Positions 45,817 to 53,903 of a stretch of DNA of 64,000 bases are shown piece by piece. The first letter of the stretch is position 1; each line of letters opens with the position of its first letter. Source of the DNA: Bacillota bacterium (GTDB lineage Bacteria > Bacillota > Clostridia > Lachnospirales > Lachnospiraceae); NCBI GenBank assembly GCA_023416695.1, contig JAEZGY010000010.1:1-64000 (forward strand), given 5' to 3'. The notes below the pieces were generated by a model that was not told where the DNA came from, did not search any database, and saw nothing but the letters and a program-made list of their open reading frames with translations. The position numbers and the translations under genes were made by a program.

Positions 45817-47346
45817 CTATTTTTTAACTCGAATAACATTCCATGAAGCATGTTTTAGGACAGTCTCTAACATCCCACCTTCTAGTTTAGCATCCTGACT
45901 GATTACTGGTTTTACCTTTTCCTTAAGTAATGAATTCTCTGCCTTTAAGTCCTCTGAACTTAACTCTATCTTTTCAATAAATCTATACTTCTCAAAAGAA
46001 CGAATATCTACGTTTAGCTTAAGATCCTCTTTGAGATTCCGATTTACAAAAAATATAGTAAGCTCCTGTTCCTCCTCATTATAAACAGCAACACTAACAA
46101 CATCCTCTACCTTCTCATGCTCCGCTGTATCGTGAGTAGGAGATTCCATCACCATATGTACCACACTTCCTCTACCATATTTAGAGGTATAAAAAAATGG
46201 ATAGTAGGTGGTCTGTTTCCAAGCTCCTGCGTTGGTATCTGTCATAATTGGCGCTATTACATTAACCAATTGAGCTAGACACGCTATCTTGACACGATCC
46301 GCATGCTTTAATAGTGTAATCATCATTAGACCTACCAATAAGGCATCTTCAAAAGTATAGTGGTCCTCTAGTAGATGAGGGGCTATCTGCCAGGGATGAT
46401 TCTTTTTAGTATCCTCGTCATTTTCACTGGAATGAAACCATACATTCCACTCATCAAAGCTTAGATTAATCTGCTTCCTACTACGCTTTTTAGCTTTTAC
46501 ATAATCACAGGTTGCAACAACCGTACGTATAAATTGGTTCATATCATCAGATAGTGCCAAGTAATCTGCACTATCATTATTCTCATTTCCATAGTACTGA
46601 TGTAGGGAAATATAATCTACATAATCATAGTTATAGCTTAGTGTAGTTGCCTCCCACTCTGGAAAAGTAGGCATATCCATAGAAGAACTTCCACAGGTGA
46701 CCAGTTCAATGGAAGGGTCTATAAGCTTCATAGCTTTTGCGGTTTCCTCAGACAGGCGACCATACTCCTCCATGGTTTTCTTTCCAATCTGCCATGGTCC
46801 ATCCATCTCATTGCCTAAACACCATAGTTTTATGTTATAAGGGTCTTTTATACCATGTGACTTCCTTAAATCACTGTACTTACTTCCTCCAGGATGATTA
46901 CAGTACTCCAAAAGGTTACAGGCATCAGCTATCCCCCTAGTACCTAGGTTTACAGCCATCATAGTGTCCGCATGAACCTTCCTTGTCCATTTATGAAACT
47001 CATCTAGCCCAAAAGTATTCGGTTCCACACTTCTCCAAGCCAAATCAGGTCTTGGTACTCTCTCACTGACCGGCCCAACACTGTCCTCCCAGAAAAAATT
47101 AGATACAAAATTCCCTCCTGGATAACGAATAACCGACACCCCAAGGTCTTTGACTAGCTTCATTACATCTTTACGAAAACCATTTTCATCTGCCAACACA
47201 TGTTCTGGCTGATAGATTCCCTCATAAACAGCTCTTCCTAGATGTTCTATAAAGGAACCATATAATCTTTCATCAACCTTTGCCACCGGACAGTCTTTGT
47301 AAACAGTTATTTTTACAACTTTGCTCTCCTCCAAGTCTTTCCTCAT
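45817..47346 (-). CDS. GH51 alpha-L-arabinofuranosidase
   Basis: A 509-residue intracellular GH51 enzyme that removes arabinofuranosyl groups from arabino-oligosaccharides. The acid/base glutamate is in WCLGNEMDGPWQIG and the nucleophile glutamate in LSFDEWNVW. IRYPGGNFVSNFFWEDSVGP is the conserved N-terminal barrel start; the C-terminal 130 residues form the beta-sandwich domain. AGGAGG precedes the ATG. It converges on the GH3 gene; both fit breakdown of plant hemicellulose fragments inside the cell. Confidence 0.94.
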   Translation of the reverse strand: MRKDLEESKVVKITVYKDCPVAKVDERLYGSFIEHLGRAVYEGIYQPEHVLADENGFRKDVMKLVKDLGVSVIRYPGGNFVSNFFWEDSVGPVSERVPRPDLAWRSVEPNTFGLDEFHKWTRKVHADTMMAVNLGTRGIADACNLLEYCNHPGGSKYSDLRKSHGIKDPYNIKLWCLGNEMDGPWQIGKKTMEEYGRLSEETAKAMKLIDPSIELVTCGSSSMDMPTFPEWEATTLSYNYDYVDYISLHQYYGNENNDSADYLALSDDMNQFIRTVVATCDYVKAKKRSRKQINLSFDEWNVWFHSSENDEDTKKNHPWQIAPHLLEDHYTFEDALLVGLMMITLLKHADRVKIACLAQLVNVIAPIMTDTNAGAWKQTTYYPFFYTSKYGRGSVVHMVMESPTHDTAEHEKVEDVVSVAVYNEEEQELTIFFVNRNLKEDLKLNVDIRSFEKYRFIEKIELSSEDLKAENSLLKEKVKPVISQDAKLEGGMLETVLKHASWNVIRVKK

Positions 47347-47508
47347 TGGTTTTCCCTCCTAGTCATCTATTTCATTAACGTCTTTCCATCTTCGAAATAT
47401 CATGCATGAATATTTTACCATATACAAGGCTTAAGTTCCATGTTAATCAATTTTAATAAAGTCAACTTGTCTTTACTAACCAGAACTTGTTAATTCCAAA
47501 ATATAAAA

Positions 47509-47552
47509 ATCTGTGGAGCAAAAAAGAGCAAACTCTTTCTTACTCCACAGAT
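47509..47552 (-). terminator. Terminator of aspS-gatCAB
   Basis: ATCTGTGGAG pairs with CTCCACAGAT (24-nt loop with an inner AAAGAG/CTCTTT stem) and is followed by TTTTATATTTT on the minus strand. Confidence 0.88.
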
Positions 47553-47591
47553 GTCATTACTGGTAAACACTATCTTTTCTTAGGTTATACC

Positions 47592-49025
47592 TTACTTACT
47601 TAATAACTCTAACAAAATCTCGTTTATCAAAACAGGATTTGCCTTGCCTTTCATCTCCTTCATGGTTTGCCCTACCAAAAAGCCCATAGCCTTAGTTTTG
47701 CCTGCGTGATAATCTTCCACTGATTGAGGATTTGTCTCGACTATTTTCTCAATTGTAGCCCGAAGTGCACCTTCATCATTTACCATCTTAAGTCCCTTTT
47801 CTTCAATATATTGCTCTGGGTTAATATTCTTCTCAAAAATCACTTCAAAGACTTCCTTAGCAACAGTTCGATTAATGACGTTGGCATGAATGAGTTTAAT
47901 AAGTTTAGCTAAATTTACTGGGGAGAAATGAATCTCCTCTGGATCCATACTATGCTCCTTTAATAGTCGCATCGTTTCAACCATAAGCCAGTTAGATACC
48001 TCTTTTGGCTCTCCACAAAGTACCACAGTTGCCTCAAAGAGATCTGCTAAGCTTTTAGAACTAGTAATAATGGAAGCATCATACTCTGGAATGTCATACT
48101 CCTTCTCATAACGAAGCATTTTGCTGTCTCTTAGCTCTGGCTCATTGTCCTTAATACTTTTTATCCATTCATCACTTATTTCAATAGGCACTAAGTCAGG
48201 TTCTGGAAAATACCGATAATCCTGAGCATCCTCTTTACTTCTCATAGCAAAAGAACTATCTTTATTGTCATCCCAACGCCTTGTCTCTTGAATGATTTCT
48301 TTTCCATATTCTATGCGCTCAATCTGACGCTTTCTCTCCCCTTCTATGGCTCTAGCGATGGATTTAAAGGAGTTTAGGTTCTTCATTTCTGTTCGAGTAC
48401 CAAATTCCTCCGCACCAAATTCCCTAATAGACAAGTTCACATCTGCACGTAATGAGCCTTCCTGCATCTTACAATCTGATACTCCAAGGTATTGAAGAAT
48501 GATCTTTAGCTTCTCCAAATAAGCGATGACTTCCTCTGCAGATCGCATATCTGGCTCAGATACAATTTCAATTAAAGGTACTCCACAGCGATTATAATCC
48601 ACTAAAGTACAGTCATCCCATTCATCATGAACTAGCTTACCAGCATCCTCCTCCATATGAATTTCATGAATACCAATGGATTTCTTCATGCCATCCACCT
48701 CTATGTCCACATGGCCGTTTCGACAAATTGGTAAATACAGTTGTGATACCTGATAAGCCTTTGGTAGGTCTGGATAGAAATAATTTTTACGATCAAATTT
48801 ACATTTCCTAGTAATCGTACAGTTTGTGGCAAGCCCTGCTGCTATAGCAAACTCTACTACTTTTTTATTGAGAACTGGTAAGGTTCCTGGCATACCTGTG
48901 CAAACGGGACAACAATGAGTATTAGGGGCTCCACCAAATTCTGTAGAACAGGAGCAGAATATCTTAGTTTTTGTTGCTAATTCTACATGGACTTCAAGTC
49001 CTATGACAGTTTCGTAATTTTTCAT
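47592..49025 (-). CDS. gatB: Asp/Glu-tRNA amidotransferase subunit B
   Basis: A 477-residue GatB. It binds misacylated tRNA and activates the acyl group for amidation. Landmarks are the start YETVIGLEVHVELAT, KTKIFCSCSTEFG, RKNYFYPDLPK, DYNRCGVPLIEIVSEPDMRS and the C-terminal GatB/YqeY domain ending with GKTKAMGFLVGQTMK. It is 15 nt after gatA, the last gene of an aspS-gatC-gatA-gatB operon, and is followed by a strong terminator. Confidence 0.97.
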   Translation of the reverse strand: MKNYETVIGLEVHVELATKTKIFCSCSTEFGGAPNTHCCPVCTGMPGTLPVLNKKVVEFAIAAGLATNCTITRKCKFDRKNYFYPDLPKAYQVSQLYLPICRNGHVDIEVDGMKKSIGIHEIHMEEDAGKLVHDEWDDCTLVDYNRCGVPLIEIVSEPDMRSAEEVIAYLEKLKIILQYLGVSDCKMQEGSLRADVNLSIREFGAEEFGTRTEMKNLNSFKSIARAIEGERKRQIERIEYGKEIIQETRRWDDNKDSSFAMRSKEDAQDYRYFPEPDLVPIEISDEWIKSIKDNEPELRDSKMLRYEKEYDIPEYDASIITSSKSLADLFEATVVLCGEPKEVSNWLMVETMRLLKEHSMDPEEIHFSPVNLAKLIKLIHANVINRTVAKEVFEVIFEKNINPEQYIEEKGLKMVNDEGALRATIEKIVETNPQSVEDYHAGKTKAMGFLVGQTMKEMKGKANPVLINEILLELLSK

Positions 49026-49040
49026 ATTTTCTACCCCTTT

Positions 49041-50498
49041 CTATAATGTTGGCCTAGCATATTCTCTTGTTTGTTCATAGGAATAAGCCGCACGGATAAT
49101 ATCCTTTTCCCCAAATGGCTTTCCGATAAACTGGGCACCTATTGGAAGTCCTTTAGAATCTATTCCACATGGTAGGCTAATAGCAGGCAGTCCTGCTAGG
49201 TTTACAGACACTGTATAGATATCACCCAAATACATTTTCAAAGGATCAGATAGATTCTCTCCCATTTTTAATGCCGTGGTTGGAGCTGTTGGTCCTAAAA
49301 TAACATCATACTTCTCAAATAATTTATCAAATGCTTGCTTAATTATGGCCTTAACACGAAGTGCTTTATTGTAATAGGCATCATAGTAACCAGAGCTAAG
49401 TACGAAAGCACCAATCATCATTCTTCTTTTTACTTCCATACCAAAGCCTTCATCTCTAGTCTTTTTATAAACGTCTTGAAGTCCTTGAAATAAAGGCGTA
49501 CGATATCCGTATTTCACCCCATCATAACGGCTTAGGTTGGAGCTAGCCTCTGCAGAAGCCAGAACATAATAAGCAGGAATGGCGTAATCTACTGCCTCTA
49601 ACTCACATTCTTCTACTATAGCACCTTTGGCTCTTAAATCCTCAGCCATCTTTAGAATAGAAGCTTTCACCTCTTTATCTAATCCTTCTCCTAAATATCC
49701 CTTAGGTATTGCAATTCGCATGCCAAGTACATCATCTACTAATGCATGAGTATAGTGATAAAACTCCTGTGGCACACTAGTGGAATCCTTCTTATCATGA
49801 CCCGAGATAACTTGTAAAGTAGCCACACAGTCACTTACAGTTCTTCCGATTGGTCCAATCTGGTCTAGAGAGGAGGCATAGGCTATGAGTCCATATCTAG
49901 AAACAGTACCATAGGTTGGTTTTATACCAGTTACACCACAAAAGGAACTTGGTTGACGAATGGAACCTCCTGTATCGGAACCAAGAGCACAAAAGATTTC
50001 CTCTGCTGCAACAGCCGCTGCTGCACCACCACTAGAACCTCCTGGTACATAATTGGTATTCCATGGATTATATGTTGGGCCAAAGTAAGAAGTCTCCGTT
50101 GTACTACCCATTGCAAACTCATCCATATTAAGCTTTCCAATTATAATAGCTCCCGCTTTATTTAGCCGGTCAACAACCTCTGCATTATAGGGAGGAACAA
50201 AATTACTTAACATCTTTGAACTACAGGTAGTAAGTACGTCTTTGGTGCAAATATTGTCCTTAATAGCAATAGGTACCCCAGCCAGTAAAGAGTCTGAAAG
50301 TTCTCCCGCATCTATGAGAGTCTGTACTTCCTTAGCACGTTTTAACGCTTCTTCTTCCATTATGGTTACGTAACAATGATACTTGCCATCTCGTTCTTTA
50401 ATTTTATCAAGCTGTGCCTTGGTTGCCTCAACTACTGTAATCTCTCCAGCTTTAATTTTTTGACTAAGGGTAAGGGCAGTAAGTGTCGTAATATCCAT
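49041..50498 (-). CDS. gatA: Asp/Glu-tRNA amidotransferase subunit A
   Basis: A 485-residue amidase-signature enzyme that supplies ammonia from glutamine. The Ser-cisSer-Lys triad is in IAIKDNICT (Lys), GSSGGAAAAVAA (cis-Ser) and GSDTGGSIRQPSSF (nucleophile Ser). It is 15 nt from gatC upstream and gatB downstream. AAGGGAGG precedes the ATG. Confidence 0.97.
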   Translation of the reverse strand: MDITTLTALTLSQKIKAGEITVVEATKAQLDKIKERDGKYHCYVTIMEEEALKRAKEVQTLIDAGELSDSLLAGVPIAIKDNICTKDVLTTCSSKMLSNFVPPYNAEVVDRLNKAGAIIIGKLNMDEFAMGSTTETSYFGPTYNPWNTNYVPGGSSGGAAAAVAAEEIFCALGSDTGGSIRQPSSFCGVTGIKPTYGTVSRYGLIAYASSLDQIGPIGRTVSDCVATLQVISGHDKKDSTSVPQEFYHYTHALVDDVLGMRIAIPKGYLGEGLDKEVKASILKMAEDLRAKGAIVEECELEAVDYAIPAYYVLASAEASSNLSRYDGVKYGYRTPLFQGLQDVYKKTRDEGFGMEVKRRMMIGAFVLSSGYYDAYYNKALRVKAIIKQAFDKLFEKYDVILGPTAPTTALKMGENLSDPLKMYLGDIYTVSVNLAGLPAISLPCGIDSKGLPIGAQFIGKPFGEKDIIRAAYSYEQTREYARPTL

Positions 50499-50513
50499 AG
50501 GATAGCCTCCCTT

Positions 50514-50801
50514 CTACTCTACTGTTTTTGGAACGACAAAACAGCCGTCCTTTTTTACAGGTGCATTTTTAAGTAAGTTCTCTCTATCGTCGCCATTTAG
50601 CACCTCATCCTCGCGAAATACATTACGCATAGGAAATGCGTGAGACATAGGCTCAATTCCTTCTGTATCTAATTCCTTCATGGTATCCATATATCCTAAA
50701 ATATTACCTAAATCTATCTTAGCTCTCTCTATTTCTTCCTCCGTTAGCTCTAATTTGGCCAGTGCCGCTACATAGCTAACAATATCTTCTTTAATTTCCA
50801 T
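50514..50801 (-). CDS. gatC: Asp/Glu-tRNA amidotransferase subunit C
   Basis: A 95-residue GatC, the small belt subunit that holds GatA and GatB together. It has the family start VSYVAALAKLELTEEE and the central YMDTMKELDTEGIEPMSHAF. It begins 34 nt after aspS and is 15 nt before gatA. Confidence 0.95.
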   Translation of the reverse strand: MEIKEDIVSYVAALAKLELTEEEIERAKIDLGNILGYMDTMKELDTEGIEPMSHAFPMRNVFREDEVLNGDDRENLLKNAPVKKDGCFVVPKTVE

Positions 50802-50835
50802 AGGCTTAAACCTTCTTTCTACATTTCTTTCATCT

Positions 50836-52173
50836 CTATGGTTCTAAACGGGTTACATCACGTGGGAACATGGTGGTCTCTCTGACATTCTGTTCATCTA
50901 AGAGCCTCATAGTAAGTCTCTCTAATCCTAAACCTAATCCTCCATGAGGTGGCATTCCATGTTTAAATATCATGAGATAATTTTCAAAATCTGATACATT
51001 CATTCCTCTGCTTTCCATTTTCTTAACAATTGTCTCATATTCATGAATTCTTTGACCTCCTGTGGTAATCTCCATTCCCTTATATAAAAGGTCAAAGCTT
51101 AGTGTAAATTTATTATCTTTAGGATCATCCATGGCATAAAATGGGCGTTTCTTAGATGGATAGTGGGTAACAAAAACAAAATCACTGTCATATTCTTCTT
51201 TAAAATACCGACCGATTAGAACCTCTTCCTCTGGTTCTAAATCATAAGGGTTTCTAATCTTATGGTTGTATTTTTCCGATGCTAACTGCTTTGCTTCATC
51301 AAACCGTACTGCTGGAATCTGATCTACCTTTGGAAGGGTAATATCAAGGAGACGAATCTCTTCGGCATACTCCTTTTGTAAAAAGGAAAAGGTGGACAAA
51401 AGCATTGCCTGCTCCATTGCCATAATTTCTTCAAAGCTATCTATATAGGCCATTTCAAAGTCTACTGAAGTATACTCATTTAGATGTCTGGTGGTGTTGT
51501 GTTTTTCTGCGCGAAATACTGGAGCAATCTCAAAGACTCTGTCATATACTCCTACCATGGTCTGCTTATAGAATTGAGGACTTTGTGCTAAAAATGCCAT
51601 TTTGCCGAAGTATTCTAGTTTAAAGACATTTGCTCCACCTTCTGCATTACCAGCTACAATCTTTGGACTACGAATCTCTGTAAAATGCTCACTGAACAAG
51701 AAATCTCTAAATCCTCTACCAAGGCCTTCTTGAATCTTAAAGATTGCACGTTCTCTAATGTTACGTAAGGAAATTGGGCGTAAGGCGATTTTCGTCTCTA
51801 AGCTGGTCTTTAATTTCCATTTACTGATAGGAAGTGGTAAGGTGCTATCCTTTAATGGTTCACTTAACACCTTGATGGAAGTTATCCTTACTTCAAAGCC
51901 ATGAGGTGCTCTTTCCTCAGAAGTTACAGTTCCTTCCACCTCAAGAGCCATACCCTCCTTTAGGGTTTTATGGTCAAATGGAACGTCGTTAGGATGATAC
52001 ACACATTGCACTAGACCATCATATTTTCTTAAGATAATAAACGTAAATTCACTCATATCACGGATGCTGTGAATCATACCATTGATCTTAATAGACTGTC
52101 CATGATAGCCTTGTTCTACTATATTAATGATTTCCACCGTCTCTTTTTTAACTATTCCTGAAATAAAATCCAT
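50836..52173 (-). CDS. aspS: Aspartyl-tRNA synthetase, archaeal type (probably non-discriminating)
   Basis: A 445-residue AspRS, close to the archaeal/AspS2 length and much shorter than bacterial AspRS (about 590), without the GAD insertion. The N-terminal OB fold binds the anticodon (residues 15-115). Class II motifs are visible: motif 2 in VFEIAPVFRAEKHNTTRHLNEY and motif 3 in GLGLGLERLTMRLL. Such enzymes with an adjacent gatCAB usually also charge tRNA-Asn with aspartate, which GatCAB then amidates. GGAGG precedes the ATG. A T-box and a hairpin array lie upstream. Confidence 0.9.
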   Translation of the reverse strand: MDFISGIVKKETVEIINIVEQGYHGQSIKINGMIHSIRDMSEFTFIILRKYDGLVQCVYHPNDVPFDHKTLKEGMALEVEGTVTSEERAPHGFEVRITSIKVLSEPLKDSTLPLPISKWKLKTSLETKIALRPISLRNIRERAIFKIQEGLGRGFRDFLFSEHFTEIRSPKIVAGNAEGGANVFKLEYFGKMAFLAQSPQFYKQTMVGVYDRVFEIAPVFRAEKHNTTRHLNEYTSVDFEMAYIDSFEEIMAMEQAMLLSTFSFLQKEYAEEIRLLDITLPKVDQIPAVRFDEAKQLASEKYNHKIRNPYDLEPEEEVLIGRYFKEEYDSDFVFVTHYPSKKRPFYAMDDPKDNKFTLSFDLLYKGMEITTGGQRIHEYETIVKKMESRGMNVSDFENYLMIFKHGMPPHGGLGLGLERLTMRLLDEQNVRETTMFPRDVTRLEP

Positions 52174-52200
52174 AACAAATTCCTCCTATACTAATTTTAT

Positions 52201-52391
52201 TGTCCCCCTCCAGACTTCGTCTCTCGGTGATGGACACTCGCCAAATACTTCGTATTTGTCTCTAACAAAAGAGCTCGTATGCAGATGCAAGCATCTGCTA
52301 CCTCCTCTTTTGTTAGAACAAGCACTTCGTGCTTGGCTCGTTGTTAACACAAACCTCGAGCGTCACGCTTCACGTGACAGCTCGGGTTCGT
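52201..52391 (-). repeat. Hairpin array in the aspS leader (GAA triloops)
   Basis: Between the T-box terminator and aspS at least five perfect hairpins follow one another. AGAC-GAA-GTCT (52212-52222), CAAATAC-GAA-GTATTTG (52242-52258) and CAAGCAC-GAA-GTGCTTG (52319-52335) share a GAA triloop closed by C-G. A 13-bp stem TCTAACAAAAGAG/CTCTTTTGTTAGA (52261-52317) encloses GCAGATGC/GCATCTGC (52281-52298). CGAGC-GTCACG/CGTGAC-GCTCG spans 52357-52384. There is no open reading frame in it. The function is unknown; protection of the mRNA or an accessory switch are possible. Confidence 0.8.
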
Positions 52392-52443
52392 GGGCGCGCT
52401 CGGAACTTGTATGAGCAAGCTCAACAAGTTTCCTCACTTTGCC
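52392..52443 (-). repeat. Structured RNA repeat after a T-box, copy 2
   Basis: Same flanks as copy 1 (35-87): GGCAAAGTGAGGA and TCCGAGCGCGCCC on the minus strand. The stem between them is GGAACTTGT (52402-52410) with ACAAGTTTCC (52424-52433, one bulged base) and inner TGAGC/GCTCA. The sequence differs from copy 1 while pairing is kept. It directly follows the aspS T-box terminator. Confidence 0.75.
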
Positions 52444-52450
52444 TTCACGA

Positions 52451-52724
52451 AAAAAATCCCGAAGTCTAAGTAATAGACTTCGGGACGAATATACAATGAT
52501 AACCGCGGTACCACCCAAGTTGAGAACAAGCTGTTCCCCTCTCTCCACTTAACGCGTGTGACGCATGACCCTACTTCAGTTCGAATCATGAGCTCCAGAG
52601 TGTTCCATATCCTACTTATCCTCCGCAGTGGGCTCTCAGTCGGTGACACCACATTCCTGTTATGGAAGAAAACCATAAAATACAGTCTCTTTCAATGCTG
52701 ATAACATATATTGCTAAAATTTAT
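52451..52724 (-). promoter_or_regulatory. T-box riboswitch of aspS-gatCAB
   Basis: The T-box TGGGTGGTACCGCGGTT lies at 52501-52517 (minus strand). GGG can pair with CCC of TTCGTCCC to form the antiterminator, which overlaps the 5' arm of the terminator TCCCGAAGTCTA/TAGACTTCGGGA (52457-52485) with six or more U after it. In a hand-drawn stem I the loop after TATGG reads AACA, which would make AAC (Asn) the specifier; this is tentative. An Asn reading would fit the indirect Asn-tRNA route encoded downstream. I recall a related clostridial gatCAB T-box that senses tRNA-Asn and tRNA-Glu. Confidence 0.9.
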
Positions 52725-52729
52725 ACCAA

Positions 52730-52758
52730 ATACTAGCATACTTTGATTTCAAACACAA
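52730..52758 (-). promoter_or_regulatory. Promoter of the aspS T-box transcript
   Basis: Minus strand TTGTGT (52753-52758), 17-nt spacer, TAGTAT (52730-52735) with a TGC extension before the -10 box. Start near 52723. Confidence 0.5.
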
Positions 52759-52853
52759 GCTAAACTTTTAGAAATTAATTAAATTAACATGTAGTCTATA
52801 CTATTTACATTATTTTTCATTTTATACTTAATATTATTAATAAGAATTACACA

Positions 52854-52902
52854 AAAAAAGATGCTACCCTAAGTATTAGCTTAAGAGCAACATCTTTTCT
52901 TC
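52854..52902 (-). terminator. Terminator after the 52-residue protein gene
   Basis: AAGATGTTGC and GGTAGCATCTT arms with an inner CTTAAG/CTTAG part, followed by seven T on the minus strand (52854-52860). It follows the small gene at 52915. Confidence 0.7.
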
Positions 52903-52914
52903 TATTCTACACTT

Positions 52915-53073
52915 TTATTCTGCGTACAAACTCTTCTCTTCTTGAAGTCGAAGCATCTCACGAATAAATTCTCGCTTCGTCATCTTATGCGGTATGTAGT
53001 CATCATAAAGCTCTAATTCATCCACCTCTTCATACTCAATGTCACTTAAAAGATTAGTTAATTCATTGTGCAT
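52915..53073 (-). CDS. Small acidic 52-residue protein, unknown
   Basis: A short reading frame MHNELTNLLSDIEYEEVDEL ... ending EEKSLYAE, with GGGGG 7 nt before the ATG and a terminator after the stop. The protein is highly charged, with an acidic tyrosine-rich middle (ELELYDDYIPHK) and a helical C-terminal part (KREFIREMLRLQEEK). No signal peptide. No family recognised. The paired ribosome site and terminator make it a likely real gene despite its size. Confidence 0.7.
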   Translation of the reverse strand: MHNELTNLLSDIEYEEVDELELYDDYIPHKMTKREFIREMLRLQEEKSLYAE

Positions 53074-53279
53074 GTGTATACCCCCTAATGTTTATCTTTC
53101 AATAATTCAGTTATTATTTATTATTATAAAATAAAACAATAAACTCAATATAAAAGATAACAGATATTAGTAATTTTGTCAAGTTATGGTCATATTGTTG
53201 ATGCTTTTTTATTCATTTTCCCTAATTTTCTACCAAATATACCAAAAATAAGTAGATCTAAATTTTGAAAATACAAAAA

Positions 53280-53307
53280 GGAGTACATGGTATATGCCAC
53301 ACACTCC
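53280..53307 (-). terminator. Terminator after the NC-domain gene
   Basis: GGAGT-TGG pairs with CCA-ACTCC around CATATA (with GTG/TGT internal mismatch) and is followed by TTTTTG on the minus strand. Confidence 0.8.
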
Positions 53308-53319
53308 CAATCTACTTTA

Positions 53320-53853
53320 CTATAAAGCAATCCATATCGCTTTTAGAATTTTTAATACAGCATTTACCTGATAAGATTCAGAAATACCGGTTTTACACCA
53401 AATAGCAAAATGTTCACAATTATTACCAATCAAATCATAACTGGTTTCCCCTAACCTACTATAAGCCCTCTTCACTGTCTCCATAGGGGAATACAGTTTA
53501 TATCTTGCAGTGTCAAATGCAAGATATATATCGTTAGCTTTTTTGAACTCCTCACTAAGATTTAAATTAGGAGAGATCAAATTCCTAATAGACTTTTCCT
53601 GGGAGATGACATTGTATACCTTCTCAGGTTCCCTGTAAAAAGGGGAAAAGTCACAAATAAAATATTCTTCTTCCTCTCCTAAAAAGGTTTCAAATCGTGT
53701 AATATGGATCGTTGCCTTTTTTGCCACATCCCCAGCAATGGGGCTATAGTGTATGACCTGGGCATCACCGAGATAGATTCCAAAATGTTGATAGAATCCA
53801 AGATCAATACCAATTACGTCACCGTATTCCAGATGTCTTATATTTTTATCCAT
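53320..53853 (-). CDS. LRAT/NC-domain protein
   Basis: A 177-residue protein with the LRAT-like NC domain, a permuted NlpC/P60 papain fold. The first conserved part is GDVIGIDLGFYQHFGIYLG (His of the QHFGIY motif), then VIHYSP, and the catalytic cysteine is in LIGNNCEHFAIWCKTG. Family members are acyltransferases or thiol hydrolases on lipid-like substrates; the bacterial role is mostly unknown. There is no signal peptide; a short hydrophobic tail (LKILKAIWIAL) may touch membrane. It follows dapF by 50 nt. The ribosome site is weak. Confidence 0.8.
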   Translation of the reverse strand: MDKNIRHLEYGDVIGIDLGFYQHFGIYLGDAQVIHYSPIAGDVAKKATIHITRFETFLGEEEEYFICDFSPFYREPEKVYNVISQEKSIRNLISPNLNLSEEFKKANDIYLAFDTARYKLYSPMETVKRAYSRLGETSYDLIGNNCEHFAIWCKTGISESYQVNAVLKILKAIWIAL

Positions 53854-53903
53854 AACATCACATCCAGAGACACTTTCTATATTTTATGCAACGACAAAAT
53901 GTC

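Noticed and set aside
52261..52317. 13-bp inverted repeat as insertion-sequence ends
   Set aside because: The interior is only about 30 bp and forms its own hairpin; no transposase, so it fits a leader RNA stem better.
52127..52548. Frames across the aspS leader on both strands
   Set aside because: They run through T-box and hairpin elements whose inverted repeats explain the sequence; no ribosome sites.
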